A stretch of 64,000 bases of DNA, from assembly GCA_002383165.1 (NCBI GenBank), contig DFXK01000014.1:1-64000 (forward strand), read 5' to 3'. Source of the DNA: Flavobacteriales bacterium UBA4110 (GTDB taxonomy: Bacteria; Bacteroidota; Bacteroidia; Flavobacteriales; Weeksellaceae). The notes beneath the pieces were generated by a model. That model ran no database searches, was not told where the DNA came from, and was given only the letters and a program-made list of their open reading frames with translations. Every line of letters starts with the position of its first letter. The first letter of the stretch is position 1. This document shows, piece by piece, positions 17,228 through 25,383 of the stretch. The translations under genes and the position numbers were made by a program.

Positions 17228-17502
17228 TTTTTTTAATTTTTAAGTCTACGCTTCGACGCTAAGTGCAGTTGCGTCTGAAGAATGCGAAGTTACTTAAAAA
17301 ATGTATATTTACATTGCAGACAATGAAGCAATTGCGTCTTAGCTGCTGTTGGTTTCAGTGCTGGCTTTATAGTTAAATGCTTTTCGAAATAGGTTTGCAA
17401 ACTTTATAGCCTTATAGCTCTTAAGTTTTTTTGGTAAATTTTTTGAACTCAAAACATATCAGTAATTTTAAGTTTAACAGAATAAATGTAACACTGGAAT
17501 AT

Positions 17503-18006
17503 ATGAGTAGAGGATTTGTGAAAGAAGGTGATCAGGAGGAACTCCCGATGATTCCGCCCCGTGCCGATTTACCGCCCGGTACGGTAAACTTCGTTACGGA
17601 GTTCGGATACGGTCAGTTACTCGCGGAACGTGATGAAATGATTCACGAGCGCGACAATACCTTGATTTCGGACGAGAACGAAAATAGGATTGCCATCAAT
17701 CTAATCAATGCGAAATTGCAATTGTTACTCGATCGAATTTCGTCTGCGAAAATTGTTAACCTTGCAAAACAACCAAAAAATATAGTTAGGTTTGGTGCTG
17801 AAGTGTACTTTAAGGTAGATTCCGATCCCAAAATCCAGCACTATCAAATCGTGGGCGTCGATGAGGCCAATGTTGCAAAAGGAAAGATAGCGTTTACCTC
17901 TCCTATTGCGAAAATCTTTGTGGACAGAAAGGTAGGTGATCGCGTGACATTACAATTGGGAAAAGCGGAAAAGCAATTTGAAATTGTGTCGATAAAATAC
18001 GGATAG
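17503..18006 (+). CDS. GreA/GreB-type transcript cleavage factor
   Basis: A 167-residue protein starting MSRGFVKEGDQEELPMIPPR, a GreB-like N-terminus. A helical coiled-coil section (about residues 45-90) carries acidic residues such as ISDENEN. The C-terminal FKBP-like domain reads VRFGAEVYFKV, IVGVDEANVAKGKIAFTSPI and VGDRVTLQL. It would bind the RNA polymerase secondary channel and aid backtracked complexes. ATG 17503 is chosen over an upstream in-frame ATG (17431) that adds unrelated residues. It is the only plus-strand gene in the island. The 275 bp before it contain short inverted repeats and no gene. Confidence 0.88.
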   Translation: MSRGFVKEGDQEELPMIPPRADLPPGTVNFVTEFGYGQLLAERDEMIHERDNTLISDENENRIAINLINAKLQLLLDRISSAKIVNLAKQPKNIVRFGAEVYFKVDSDPKIQHYQIVGVDEANVAKGKIAFTSPIAKIFVDRKVGDRVTLQLGKAEKQFEIVSIKYG

Positions 18007-18107
18007 ATTTGTAAAGTGTCTTACTGTTGATTTGGACTATGCGTATTGGCGGATTTTTAGTACAAAATTTTAATAGAATGGCAAACCTTTGCTAGTAGCA
18101 GTTTTTT

Positions 18108-19142
18108 TTAGTCGAAATCAATTTTGTGAATAAGTTTGTTGTTGCTAAAATAATAAGCTTCATATGATTTTCTTCCAATTTCGTGAACAGCTTCAATCAA
18201 AATTTTGTCCGCATTTTGTTTTTTGCTTTCAACCATTTTTTGTTGGTCAGTTGTGAGTTCTGTTATCGGAATTACTTGTTCAAATTCAAAGCCTTCATCA
18301 TAACTAAATTCAAGCGCATAATTGGCGTTTTGCCATTTTAATTTACTTTCTAAACCTTTACTTTTTAGGTCTGTGTCAATATTTCCATTGTTAGCTTTCA
18401 ATAAGTCCGTTCCTGACTGTGAAAGCATTACAAATCCTGATAGGACCATAGCAAAATATCCAATTTTTTTAAACAAAGTTTCGCTCAATTTTGGTAAAAC
18501 CCACTTCATTATCCAACTAGAAAGTATGGCAGAAATAGCAACAACGATTCCAACTGAAACGACTTTCAGTGTGATGAGACCAAACAAAAAGTAGAGTACA
18601 ATCTTTACCAAATGTAAAATAATCTCGTTGGCAGCTCTGGTGGCTACAATTTCTTCTTTGGTTAGTCCGTAGCGTAAATAAAAACTATTAAAAAGTAGTC
18701 CAACAGCACCAGTGAGACCGGATAAAAAGCCTGCTGAAAATCCGATAAGACCTAACAAGAAATTGGTAGGTTTTTTACTTTCATTCAATTCTTTTGGTTT
18801 TTTAAAAAGAAATAGCAAATTGCTAGTTAAGAACAGTCCCATCGCAATTTCCAAATAAATGGGATTTACATATTTCAATAACCAGGCACCTAACCAAACC
18901 GCAGGCAAAGCAAAAGGAACAAAATATTTTACAATGTGCCAACAAATTTTTTGTCTAAAAAAAATAAGTCTTGATGCCGAACTTGAAAATGTTCCAATAG
19001 ATAATGCTGCTGGAACTTGGCTTACTGGTAATAGGTTTCCAAGAATTGGAATAAGCATTAGTCCTGCACCGCCACCACAAATGGCACTAATTGAAAATGC
19101 TAAAAAACTTACGATGAATATGATAATTAAGGTTGAGGTCAT
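18108..19142 (-). CDS. TauE/SafE-family permease with an extra C-terminal domain
   Basis: The first 250 residues form about eight membrane helices of the sulfite/sulfonate exporter family. They start with a glycine-rich loop (AICGGGAGLMLIPILGN) and have a second internal repeat (LIGFSAGFLSGLTGAVGLLF). Residues 250-344 are a soluble extension not usual in the family (FSYDEGFEFEQVIPITELTT, then EAVHEIGRKSYEAYYF). This part resembles a small ligand-binding or PepSY-like fold, but this is a guess. The substrate is unknown. It is flanked by island genes rather than sulfur-metabolism genes. Confidence 0.8.
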   Translation of the reverse strand: MTSTLIIIFIVSFLAFSISAICGGGAGLMLIPILGNLLPVSQVPAALSIGTFSSSASRLIFFRQKICWHIVKYFVPFALPAVWLGAWLLKYVNPIYLEIAMGLFLTSNLLFLFKKPKELNESKKPTNFLLGLIGFSAGFLSGLTGAVGLLFNSFYLRYGLTKEEIVATRAANEIILHLVKIVLYFLFGLITLKVVSVGIVVAISAILSSWIMKWVLPKLSETLFKKIGYFAMVLSGFVMLSQSGTDLLKANNGNIDTDLKSKGLESKLKWQNANYALEFSYDEGFEFEQVIPITELTTDQQKMVESKKQNADKILIEAVHEIGRKSYEAYYFSNNKLIHKIDFD

Positions 19143-19379
19143 TCTACGGTTCTGTCTGTAGATTATGGTTGGATAATTTGATGTCTAATTGAAAAAGTAT
19201 TGTCGACGTGCGGGCTCAATTTAACTGAAAGTTCAATTTAGACAGCGTGGAGGCGATGCTTTTTCGGGATGTTAAATTAAGAATAAAATCAATCTGAAAA
19301 AGCAACGGAGGACTAATATTTCCACATTTGCAACTATTAATTCTCCCCGCTTTTAGTAATACTTTGTTACGCACTCGTA

Positions 19380-20114
19380 TTATTTGTTTTCAATAAAATC
19401 TTTTATTTCCCCTTTGTCGGTAAAGGTTTGAATTTTTGGGTTACCTTTCTCATCAACATATATCATCATCCTGGGTTGTCCATCTGGACCAGATAAAAAC
19501 AAACCCGAACTATTCCCCTTTGTTTTTCCAATAAATAGTCGATTCACCGAACCTTCTTTTTTCAGCAAATCCCGTAATTTTATTTTTCTTTCTTTTTCAT
19601 CGGTAATTTTATTGATTTCTTCAATTTTTTTATTTCTGTCATCTATATTTGTCCCGTTTGGAAATTGGTTAATTGAAATCCCTCTTTCAATAAAGGATTT
19701 TCCGTCAGCATAATATTCGTCGTTCAATATTTGCAACACTTGGTCATCCTTGTAGTTGTCCATAGTGAAAGACATTCCTGATGTTATTTTACCATCTTTT
19801 TCTTTTGTTTGATAAATCAGCCCGCCACATTCGTCACCTTGATTGTTAAAGAAAATAATTCCGGCGGGTCTTTCACGTTTCCCCCATTCCTTTCCATTCA
19901 TTCTTCCAGGGTGTTGCCTGTTTTCATTACTCAAAACCATTCTTGGCAAATTATCTTCGCCAATTATGGTAATTTTTTTTGCTATAATTTCGTTAAAGTT
20001 TTTGGCTTTTTCGCCATTATTAAAACTACTGAAAGCCAAAAAAGCTATAAATAATGTACTTACAAAAGCATAAGTCATCAGAAAATTAATTTTGCGTTCG
20101 ATTTTTTTGTCCAT
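19380..20114 (-). CDS. Membrane-anchored protein of unknown function
   Basis: The 244-residue product has one N-terminal membrane helix (about residues 12-30) and a hydrophilic remainder that is probably extracytoplasmic. Notable segments are ITIIGEDNLPRMVLSNENR, GIIFFNNQGDECGGLIYQ and GLFLSGPDGQPRMMIYVDE, which look like two related beta-rich repeats (xGxDGxPRMxxYVD). No domain name is known to me; similar hypothetical proteins seem to occur in other Bacteroidetes. The 237-bp gap between it and the permease gene holds no ORF. Confidence 0.7.
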   Translation of the reverse strand: MDKKIERKINFLMTYAFVSTLFIAFLAFSSFNNGEKAKNFNEIIAKKITIIGEDNLPRMVLSNENRQHPGRMNGKEWGKRERPAGIIFFNNQGDECGGLIYQTKEKDGKITSGMSFTMDNYKDDQVLQILNDEYYADGKSFIERGISINQFPNGTNIDDRNKKIEEINKITDEKERKIKLRDLLKKEGSVNRLFIGKTKGNSSGLFLSGPDGQPRMMIYVDEKGNPKIQTFTDKGEIKDFIENK

Positions 20115-20187
20115 TTTTTTAGATTGTTTTAGTTCCTATGATTTAGTGCAAGGTTGTTTTACAGCGAGTGTTTTGTTTATATGATTT

Positions 20188-20313
20188 ACAACGGTTTTTG
20201 GCTTGCCCAAGGCGGGGATTTTTACCACAAATGTTGATGCGGAGAACAAATGTTTGATTAAGCACAATTGTGTCTGCGGAGCACTGAACCGCCACTTTTG
20301 CCAAACCGCTGTT
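20188..20313. repeat. Imperfect inverted-repeat intergenic element
   Basis: The left end ACAACGGTTTTTGGC (20188-20202) and right end GCCAAACCGCTGTT (20300-20313) are inverted copies with a small length difference. The roughly 95 bp between are GC-richer than the island genes and free of ORFs. The core motif CCGCTGTTAGCAG at the right edge recurs in partial form elsewhere (TAGCTGCTGTTGG near 17340, CTGCTAACA near 22437). It could be a cassette junction or a small non-coding repeat. Confidence 0.55.
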
Positions 20314-20330
20314 AGCAGTTCGGGCAATTA

Positions 20331-22391
20331 TTATATTATTGTTAGTCCACATTGTTTAAAATATTCAAATGTCTTGTCGTAATTCTCTTTTGGTCTTGTA
20401 AAGTCTGTGTCATCAACGTCAGGAACAAAAATAATCATTCCTTGTCTAGCTCTTGTCAACAAAACACGATAAGAATTTATAAGATATTTTTTTGCTGATT
20501 CTTGATTGATGTTTTGCCATTTTGAACCTTTAAAATTCTGATAATTCCATTCGTTATTGTTGTAATATAAATTGATGTCCCATGCAACGCAGGTAAAATC
20601 AATTTCTAAGCCTTGTATGTCAAATTCAGTAGCAATTTCTTCCAAATAATACGATGAACGAACATCGTCTTTTCCATTTAGAAACCAATTAGCAGGTTCA
20701 ATTTCATTTTTAACGTCAAGTCCGTCAGCACGCAATCTGCGTCCGCCCGAACTTGCTACAACACCAATCCTTTCCGTTCCTTTAGCATTTTGTTTTAGCC
20801 AATTTTTAGCTGTGTTCAAATTTCTTGTTAGAAAAATTGGATAGTTGTCTTTGAATGAATTAAACACATATTTTGCCTGTTCGCTTTGGTTTTCTAGAAC
20901 ATATTGAACGAACAAAGCAATTTTTTCACTTCTAAACGAACGGACTGAAACAGATAAATGTAAATCGGTTTCTTTGTTACCGTTTGTTTGTAGCCAATTC
21001 AGCATTTCTTCATCGTTTAAATACGTTGTTTTTTCGCTTAGAATTTTGTCGGAATAATAAATATTCCAATCAGAATATTTTTGCTTTAAAGATTCTATCC
21101 ATTCTGAAACTCCGGCTTCACCTGTATTGATTTCTTGTCCACCACCAATTAAACAAACAATTGTGCACCAATCTTCGTGGCGATTCATAACACTAATCAA
21201 ATATTCTGGTTCGGACATTTCAAAGTCGTCAATTCCTTTTTTAGTTTTCATAAACTTCGAAACTTGGTCTTTTTGCCAAGCCCTTTGGGCCTCGTCAAAA
21301 ACCACAACTTTTTCTATTGGTGCTTTTTCTGTTTTTAAGTTATCGTCTCTAAAATGATGAATATTCTGAATAAATGCTTTTGCTGCTTTTAACGCAATTT
21401 CTTTGTTGATTCTGCCATTGTTAATATTCTCTATTAATTTAAGTTTCTGTTCCTCCTTGGTTTCCTTGTCTGATTTTATTGCACTGATAATTGATTTTCT
21501 AATGTTAACTATTTCTTTGAAGTTAGCATATAAGTCTCTGGCTAAGGCTTCTCTTAATACGTCAACCAAAGGTCCGTTTCCTGAAAGAAAAACAGAATGT
21601 TCGGATTCGTCTGCTTTTAGTCGTTCATTTGCAATATTCAAACCTGCCAATGTTTTTCCAGCGCCCGGAACACCAGTGAGAAAACATATTGATTTTTGTT
21701 TTTTTGTTTTCGAAGTTTCAATAATGTTATTGATTGTTTTTGCTGTTCGGGATAGATTTATTGCACCAGAATCACTTCGAGATATTTCTTGAACATTGTG
21801 TCCTTTGTAGAGTGCTTGTGCTGCTTCAATTATTGTCGGTGTTGGTTTATATGTGCTGTTTTCCCAATCAGAAACATTTATGCTTTGTGTTGCTGTTTGA
21901 GTTGCTAAAATGTTTTTTAGAGTGCTTTCAAAATTGTCCGTATTGCAAAGAATACAATTATCTAAACGAATTGCATTTTGAAAATTGTTCGTTTCATTTG
22001 GTGCTTTTGTTGCGACTAAAATTGGAACGATTGTTTTGTCGTGACTTCCTTCGTGAAAGTTTAGTAAGTCAAGGCAATAATCTATGGTTTGGTATTGTGC
22101 GTCTTTGGTGTAATGATTGTCACCAACTTTAAACTCAATAACAAAAATGAAATTATTTGAAATTAGAATATTGTCAACTCGTTTGCCCATTCGTGGAATG
22201 GAAAATTCGAAATAAAGATTTCCTTGAATGTTTTTGAGACATTTTTTTAAAAAGTCAATTTGTTTGAGCCAAGCATTTTTTTGCTGGTCTTCAAGGTCGT
22301 GTTGGTGATTTTTTGCAAGCTGTCCAAAAATCGCATTTTTGTCTTCTACTAAAAAATTGTCTATCGTGTTTTGATAATAACTTCTATTCAT
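20331..22391 (-). CDS. PD-(D/E)xK nuclease fused to a DUF2075 (Schlafen-like) ATPase/helicase
   Basis: A 686-residue soluble protein. An N-terminal restriction-like nuclease is indicated by RVDNILI (Asp73) and VIEFKVG (Glu86, Lys88). An AAA/UvrD-like ATPase follows, with Walker A FLTGVPGAGKT near residue 238, Walker B VVVFDEAQRAW, and a late helicase motif YRVLLTRARQGMIIFVP. The fold matches DUF2075 proteins. The combination is typical of stand-alone phage-defence or RNA/DNA-processing proteins; defence is inferred. ATG 22391 (MNRSYYQNTIDNF) is chosen. ATG 22445 would add 18 residues of basic, dissimilar sequence. It is the largest island gene. Confidence 0.85.
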   Translation of the reverse strand: MNRSYYQNTIDNFLVEDKNAIFGQLAKNHQHDLEDQQKNAWLKQIDFLKKCLKNIQGNLYFEFSIPRMGKRVDNILISNNFIFVIEFKVGDNHYTKDAQYQTIDYCLDLLNFHEGSHDKTIVPILVATKAPNETNNFQNAIRLDNCILCNTDNFESTLKNILATQTATQSINVSDWENSTYKPTPTIIEAAQALYKGHNVQEISRSDSGAINLSRTAKTINNIIETSKTKKQKSICFLTGVPGAGKTLAGLNIANERLKADESEHSVFLSGNGPLVDVLREALARDLYANFKEIVNIRKSIISAIKSDKETKEEQKLKLIENINNGRINKEIALKAAKAFIQNIHHFRDDNLKTEKAPIEKVVVFDEAQRAWQKDQVSKFMKTKKGIDDFEMSEPEYLISVMNRHEDWCTIVCLIGGGQEINTGEAGVSEWIESLKQKYSDWNIYYSDKILSEKTTYLNDEEMLNWLQTNGNKETDLHLSVSVRSFRSEKIALFVQYVLENQSEQAKYVFNSFKDNYPIFLTRNLNTAKNWLKQNAKGTERIGVVASSGGRRLRADGLDVKNEIEPANWFLNGKDDVRSSYYLEEIATEFDIQGLEIDFTCVAWDINLYYNNNEWNYQNFKGSKWQNINQESAKKYLINSYRVLLTRARQGMIIFVPDVDDTDFTRPKENYDKTFEYFKQCGLTII

Positions 22392-22658
22392 TTTAAGATA
22401 TCGTTTCTTTCGTTTGAGGTATTGCTCATGCCTGACTGCTAACAATCAAATATACACATTGCGCTAATACAAATTATATCTATTGCGCTTATCCGGAAAT
22501 ATAGAAAGATAAACGCAGTTTTAATAAAAAAGTTTTTGTCTGGACAACTTGTGGCTCTTGCAAATACATTTAGGAAAACATCTGCAACCAAAAAAATTAA
22601 CAGGCAATCTAAATTTATTAATATTTTTGATGTCTAAACCAAGAAAAACACATTCTGC

Positions 22659-24008
22659 ATGGAACGTAATCGACTTTGGATAGATGTAAAACGCTTTCCT
22701 TGGCTGCCGTTTTTTGTATCGATAGCCATTTGGATTTTGCTGGCAGGCGCTAATTTTTACTATCAGAGCCACGGCGGTTATACCGGGACAGGCATACTTT
22801 TCCCGATTTCCGTGATCTATCCCAACCACTTTCTCTGGAGCGGTTTCGTGTTTGCGTTTTTGTTTCTGACTTTGGGTTTGCTGGGTTTCCTGTATGCACA
22901 GAAAATCAATGTTTTTTTTCTTTTTCTGGTAGCTATTGGATTGGTGTTGTTAGGAAATCTTAGTCAGGGTGATTTTGATATTTCTTTTCTGCAACCGTTT
23001 TATCTGAAAGGACGGCAATATTATACCGATGCACTAAACATTACGGATAGCAGTGTTTGGCTAAGGGATTTTGCCGACAATCTGGATCAGTTCCAGATGC
23101 ATACCAAAACCCATCCGCCATTTGTTACGCTTTTGCATTTTTGGATTTTGAATCTGTCGAATATCGAAACGTTGGCAATTGTTTTTTTTGCTGTTGGATG
23201 TTTGTCTTTTCCATTGTTTTACCAGATACTAGTCTGTCTTGGTTTTGAAGAAACTAGAAGAAGGTGGATATTGTTGTTATTTGCGGTCGTTCCTTCTGTT
23301 AATATTTATCTATTGGTGTCTATAGATGCGCTAGTTCTTACCTCAACGCTGATTTTCCTATTAGGAATGGCGAGGATATATCAACAGCAGAAGATAGATG
23401 CGGCATCTTTTTTACTCATCACGCTGGGTTTGATCCTGACTAATCTTTTGACATTTTCAGGTCTTTTTCTATTCGCGTTTCTGGGATTTGTTAGTTTATA
23501 CTTTTTACTGAAGGCGCAATGGAGTTTTGTTTGGCTTAGCATTCTGAGTGCGATTGTTTTTGTGATGACATTTGTGTTGATTTATGCAACGACAGGTTAT
23601 AATCAATTGGAAACTTTTTTATTGGCATCACACTCAGAAAATCCGGATGGTTTCCGGTTATTCCATCAGCCATTGGTTTATCTGATGACCAGGCTGGAAG
23701 ATATTGGGGAGATTTTCCTATTTCTTTCCTTCGGTTTTTTGGCAGTTTTCTTCTCTAAAAAAGAAGGGACGGAAGTCTTTGAAGATAATTATATCAATAT
23801 TCTGTTTTTTTCTGCCGTTGCCTCACTGTCTGCAATGCTGTTGACTGGCGCTTACGGAACTGGAGAAACTGCAAGGGCCTGTCTTTTTATGGTTCCGTAT
23901 TTTCTTATGCTACTCAAAAATATAGATTCCGGACAATTTAGATGCTTGTTTTTTCTCTGCCTGCTGCAGACATTCGGGATGCAGATGATTGGCAATTTTT
24001 ACTGGTAA
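22659..24008 (+). CDS. Multi-pass membrane protein, GT-C glycosyltransferase-like
   Basis: A 449-residue protein with about 11 membrane helices. A periplasmic loop near residue 145 reads QMHTKTHPPFVTLLHFW; the H-x-HPP arrangement recurs in GT-C enzymes that use lipid-linked sugars. No family name is certain. A -7 box TATTTTTG at 22622-22629 lies 29 bp before the ATG. It precedes the exopolysaccharide genes and may be their first gene, although a 231-bp gap follows. Confidence 0.6.
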   Translation: MERNRLWIDVKRFPWLPFFVSIAIWILLAGANFYYQSHGGYTGTGILFPISVIYPNHFLWSGFVFAFLFLTLGLLGFLYAQKINVFFLFLVAIGLVLLGNLSQGDFDISFLQPFYLKGRQYYTDALNITDSSVWLRDFADNLDQFQMHTKTHPPFVTLLHFWILNLSNIETLAIVFFAVGCLSFPLFYQILVCLGFEETRRRWILLLFAVVPSVNIYLLVSIDALVLTSTLIFLLGMARIYQQQKIDAASFLLITLGLILTNLLTFSGLFLFAFLGFVSLYFLLKAQWSFVWLSILSAIVFVMTFVLIYATTGYNQLETFLLASHSENPDGFRLFHQPLVYLMTRLEDIGEIFLFLSFGFLAVFFSKKEGTEVFEDNYINILFFSAVASLSAMLLTGAYGTGETARACLFMVPYFLMLLKNIDSGQFRCLFFLCLLQTFGMQMIGNFYW

Positions 24009-24019
24009 AATCAAAAGCT

Positions 24020-24073
24020 ATGCTGAATGATTTAACAGGGCTGAGGTTTTATATATTTTCTTTGTGGTTATAA
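24020..24073 (+). pseudogene. Remnant of an acyltransferase-3-like N-terminus
   Basis: ATG 24020 encodes MLNDLTGLRFYIFSLWL and then stops at 24071. The start resembles the DLxGLRFIAAL opening of acyltransferase-3 sugar O-acetylases, which are common in polysaccharide loci. The rest, to 24239, has stops in all frames. It is probably a deleted gene, but the match is short. Confidence 0.35.
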
Positions 24074-24239
24074 AAGTTTATCCAAGGTTTTTAATGGTAA
24101 TTTTTCGGTTTATGCAGCGTGAGCTTTTTCAATATTCATAAACAATAGATGAAGTTGGCGATAAGAAACTATATAATTGATAGAAATAAATTATCTCCTA
24201 AAATAAAATTATCTTTGTCACAAAAAGCACCAAAATTTA

Positions 24240-25370
24240 ATGGTATTTCTGCATCCCGTTTTTACAATTCTTATACTCATTTTGATTTTTTACAGTTTTG
24301 TGGAAGTCAATAGAAGCGTAGAATCAAAAACTTCGAAATATGTCTTTTGGGCTATAGCGGTTTATATGATTATTATCGTGGGTTACCGAAAATACGTTGG
24401 TGCAGATTACCCGGTATATCAAGGGATGTATAACCAATATTTCCCAACGGTAGATTTTGGAATATTGTTCGATAAAATGTTGTTTCGTGAGTCCAAAGTA
24501 GATGTAGAATGGATGTACGGGATGCTTAATAAGCTGGTTTTTCTTACGGGTGTCCCTTTCAAAGACTTTACGCTCGTTAGCGCAATTATTACTATCTCGT
24601 GTAAACTGTCTGTGTATTACAAAAACAGTCAATATCCTGTTTTTTCTGTCTTGCTGTTCCTTATTCCGGCATATTTTATAGCAGATAGTGGTCACATGCG
24701 ACAAGCATTGGGAATGACATTTTGTATGCTGTCGTTTCAATTTATCAAGGAACGAAAAATCTGGTGGTATCTACTGTGTGCCTATATTGCATTCGGATTT
24801 CATAAATCTACAATTGTCTTTCTGCCAGCATATTGGCTAGCTATTATACCAATGAATTCCAGCCGGATATTCTATGCCATTCTGGCTTGTATTATTTTAT
24901 CACCGTTTCAGATTTACAATTCATTTTCCAGTTTTCTAGATACGCTCAATGTTCAGGATGTCTCTAATGGATATAATGGATATATCAATTATGAATCTTC
25001 CGGATCTAGTTTTATGGACGGACTTATGCTGGTTTTCAGCTTTTTGCTGGTTACTTTTGATAAGGCAACCTGCCAGAAAATATACTATTATGAATATATG
25101 CGGAATATTCTCGTAACTGGTGTTTGCCTCTATTTCATCATGCGTAGTAATCCTGTATTTTCTACCAGACTCGTTGGTTCATATCTGGGGTTTGCATCGC
25201 TTGTCGTTCCGAATATCGTTGCTGCAATGGATAATAAAAATACAAAAAAAATGACACATCTTTTTTTTGTGGTATTTATGATTTTCTACTATTTCGTATT
25301 CGCTAAATATCAGGGTAACGCAGGTAGCTTCACACCGGACAAATATCAGAATTACTTGTGGAGCAATTAA
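24240..25370 (+). CDS. EpsG/Wzy-type polysaccharide polymerase
   Basis: A 376-residue integral membrane protein with about 10 helices. The EpsG-family hallmarks are VGYRKYVGADYPVYQGMY near residue 48 and a helix pair with IADSGHMRQALGMTF near residue 155. These proteins are thought to polymerise lipid-linked repeat units at the periplasmic face. A -7 box TATCTTTG (24210-24217) precedes it. It starts the dense plus-strand run of polysaccharide genes. Confidence 0.8.
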   Translation: MVFLHPVFTILILILIFYSFVEVNRSVESKTSKYVFWAIAVYMIIIVGYRKYVGADYPVYQGMYNQYFPTVDFGILFDKMLFRESKVDVEWMYGMLNKLVFLTGVPFKDFTLVSAIITISCKLSVYYKNSQYPVFSVLLFLIPAYFIADSGHMRQALGMTFCMLSFQFIKERKIWWYLLCAYIAFGFHKSTIVFLPAYWLAIIPMNSSRIFYAILACIILSPFQIYNSFSSFLDTLNVQDVSNGYNGYINYESSGSSFMDGLMLVFSFLLVTFDKATCQKIYYYEYMRNILVTGVCLYFIMRSNPVFSTRLVGSYLGFASLVVPNIVAAMDNKNTKKMTHLFFVVFMIFYYFVFAKYQGNAGSFTPDKYQNYLWSN

Positions 25371-25383
25371 TGTTTGGAAAATA

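Noticed and set aside
18060..18107. Terminator after the Gre-type gene
   Set aside because: TGCTAGTAGCA is palindromic but leaves no loop, so it cannot form a proper hairpin despite the following T run.
20188..20313. Canonical integron attC site
   Set aside because: The ends do not contain the RYYYAAC and GTTRRRY core sites and no integrase gene is present, so only a generic inverted repeat is claimed.
21734..22132. Plus-strand ORF of 132 residues opposite the DUF2075 gene
   Set aside because: It is antisense to conserved nuclease and linker sequence and is Leu/Cys-rich, as expected from reverse reading.
22454..22490. Direct repeats ATTGCGCT as an insertion footprint
   Set aside because: Two 8-base copies about 27 bp apart with no mobile-element gene are too little to support a target duplication.
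22521..22829. Minus-strand ORF of 102 residues before the GT-C-like gene
   Set aside because: Half of it overlaps a strong membrane-protein gene in antisense and it lacks a recognisable family, so it is treated as a shadow.
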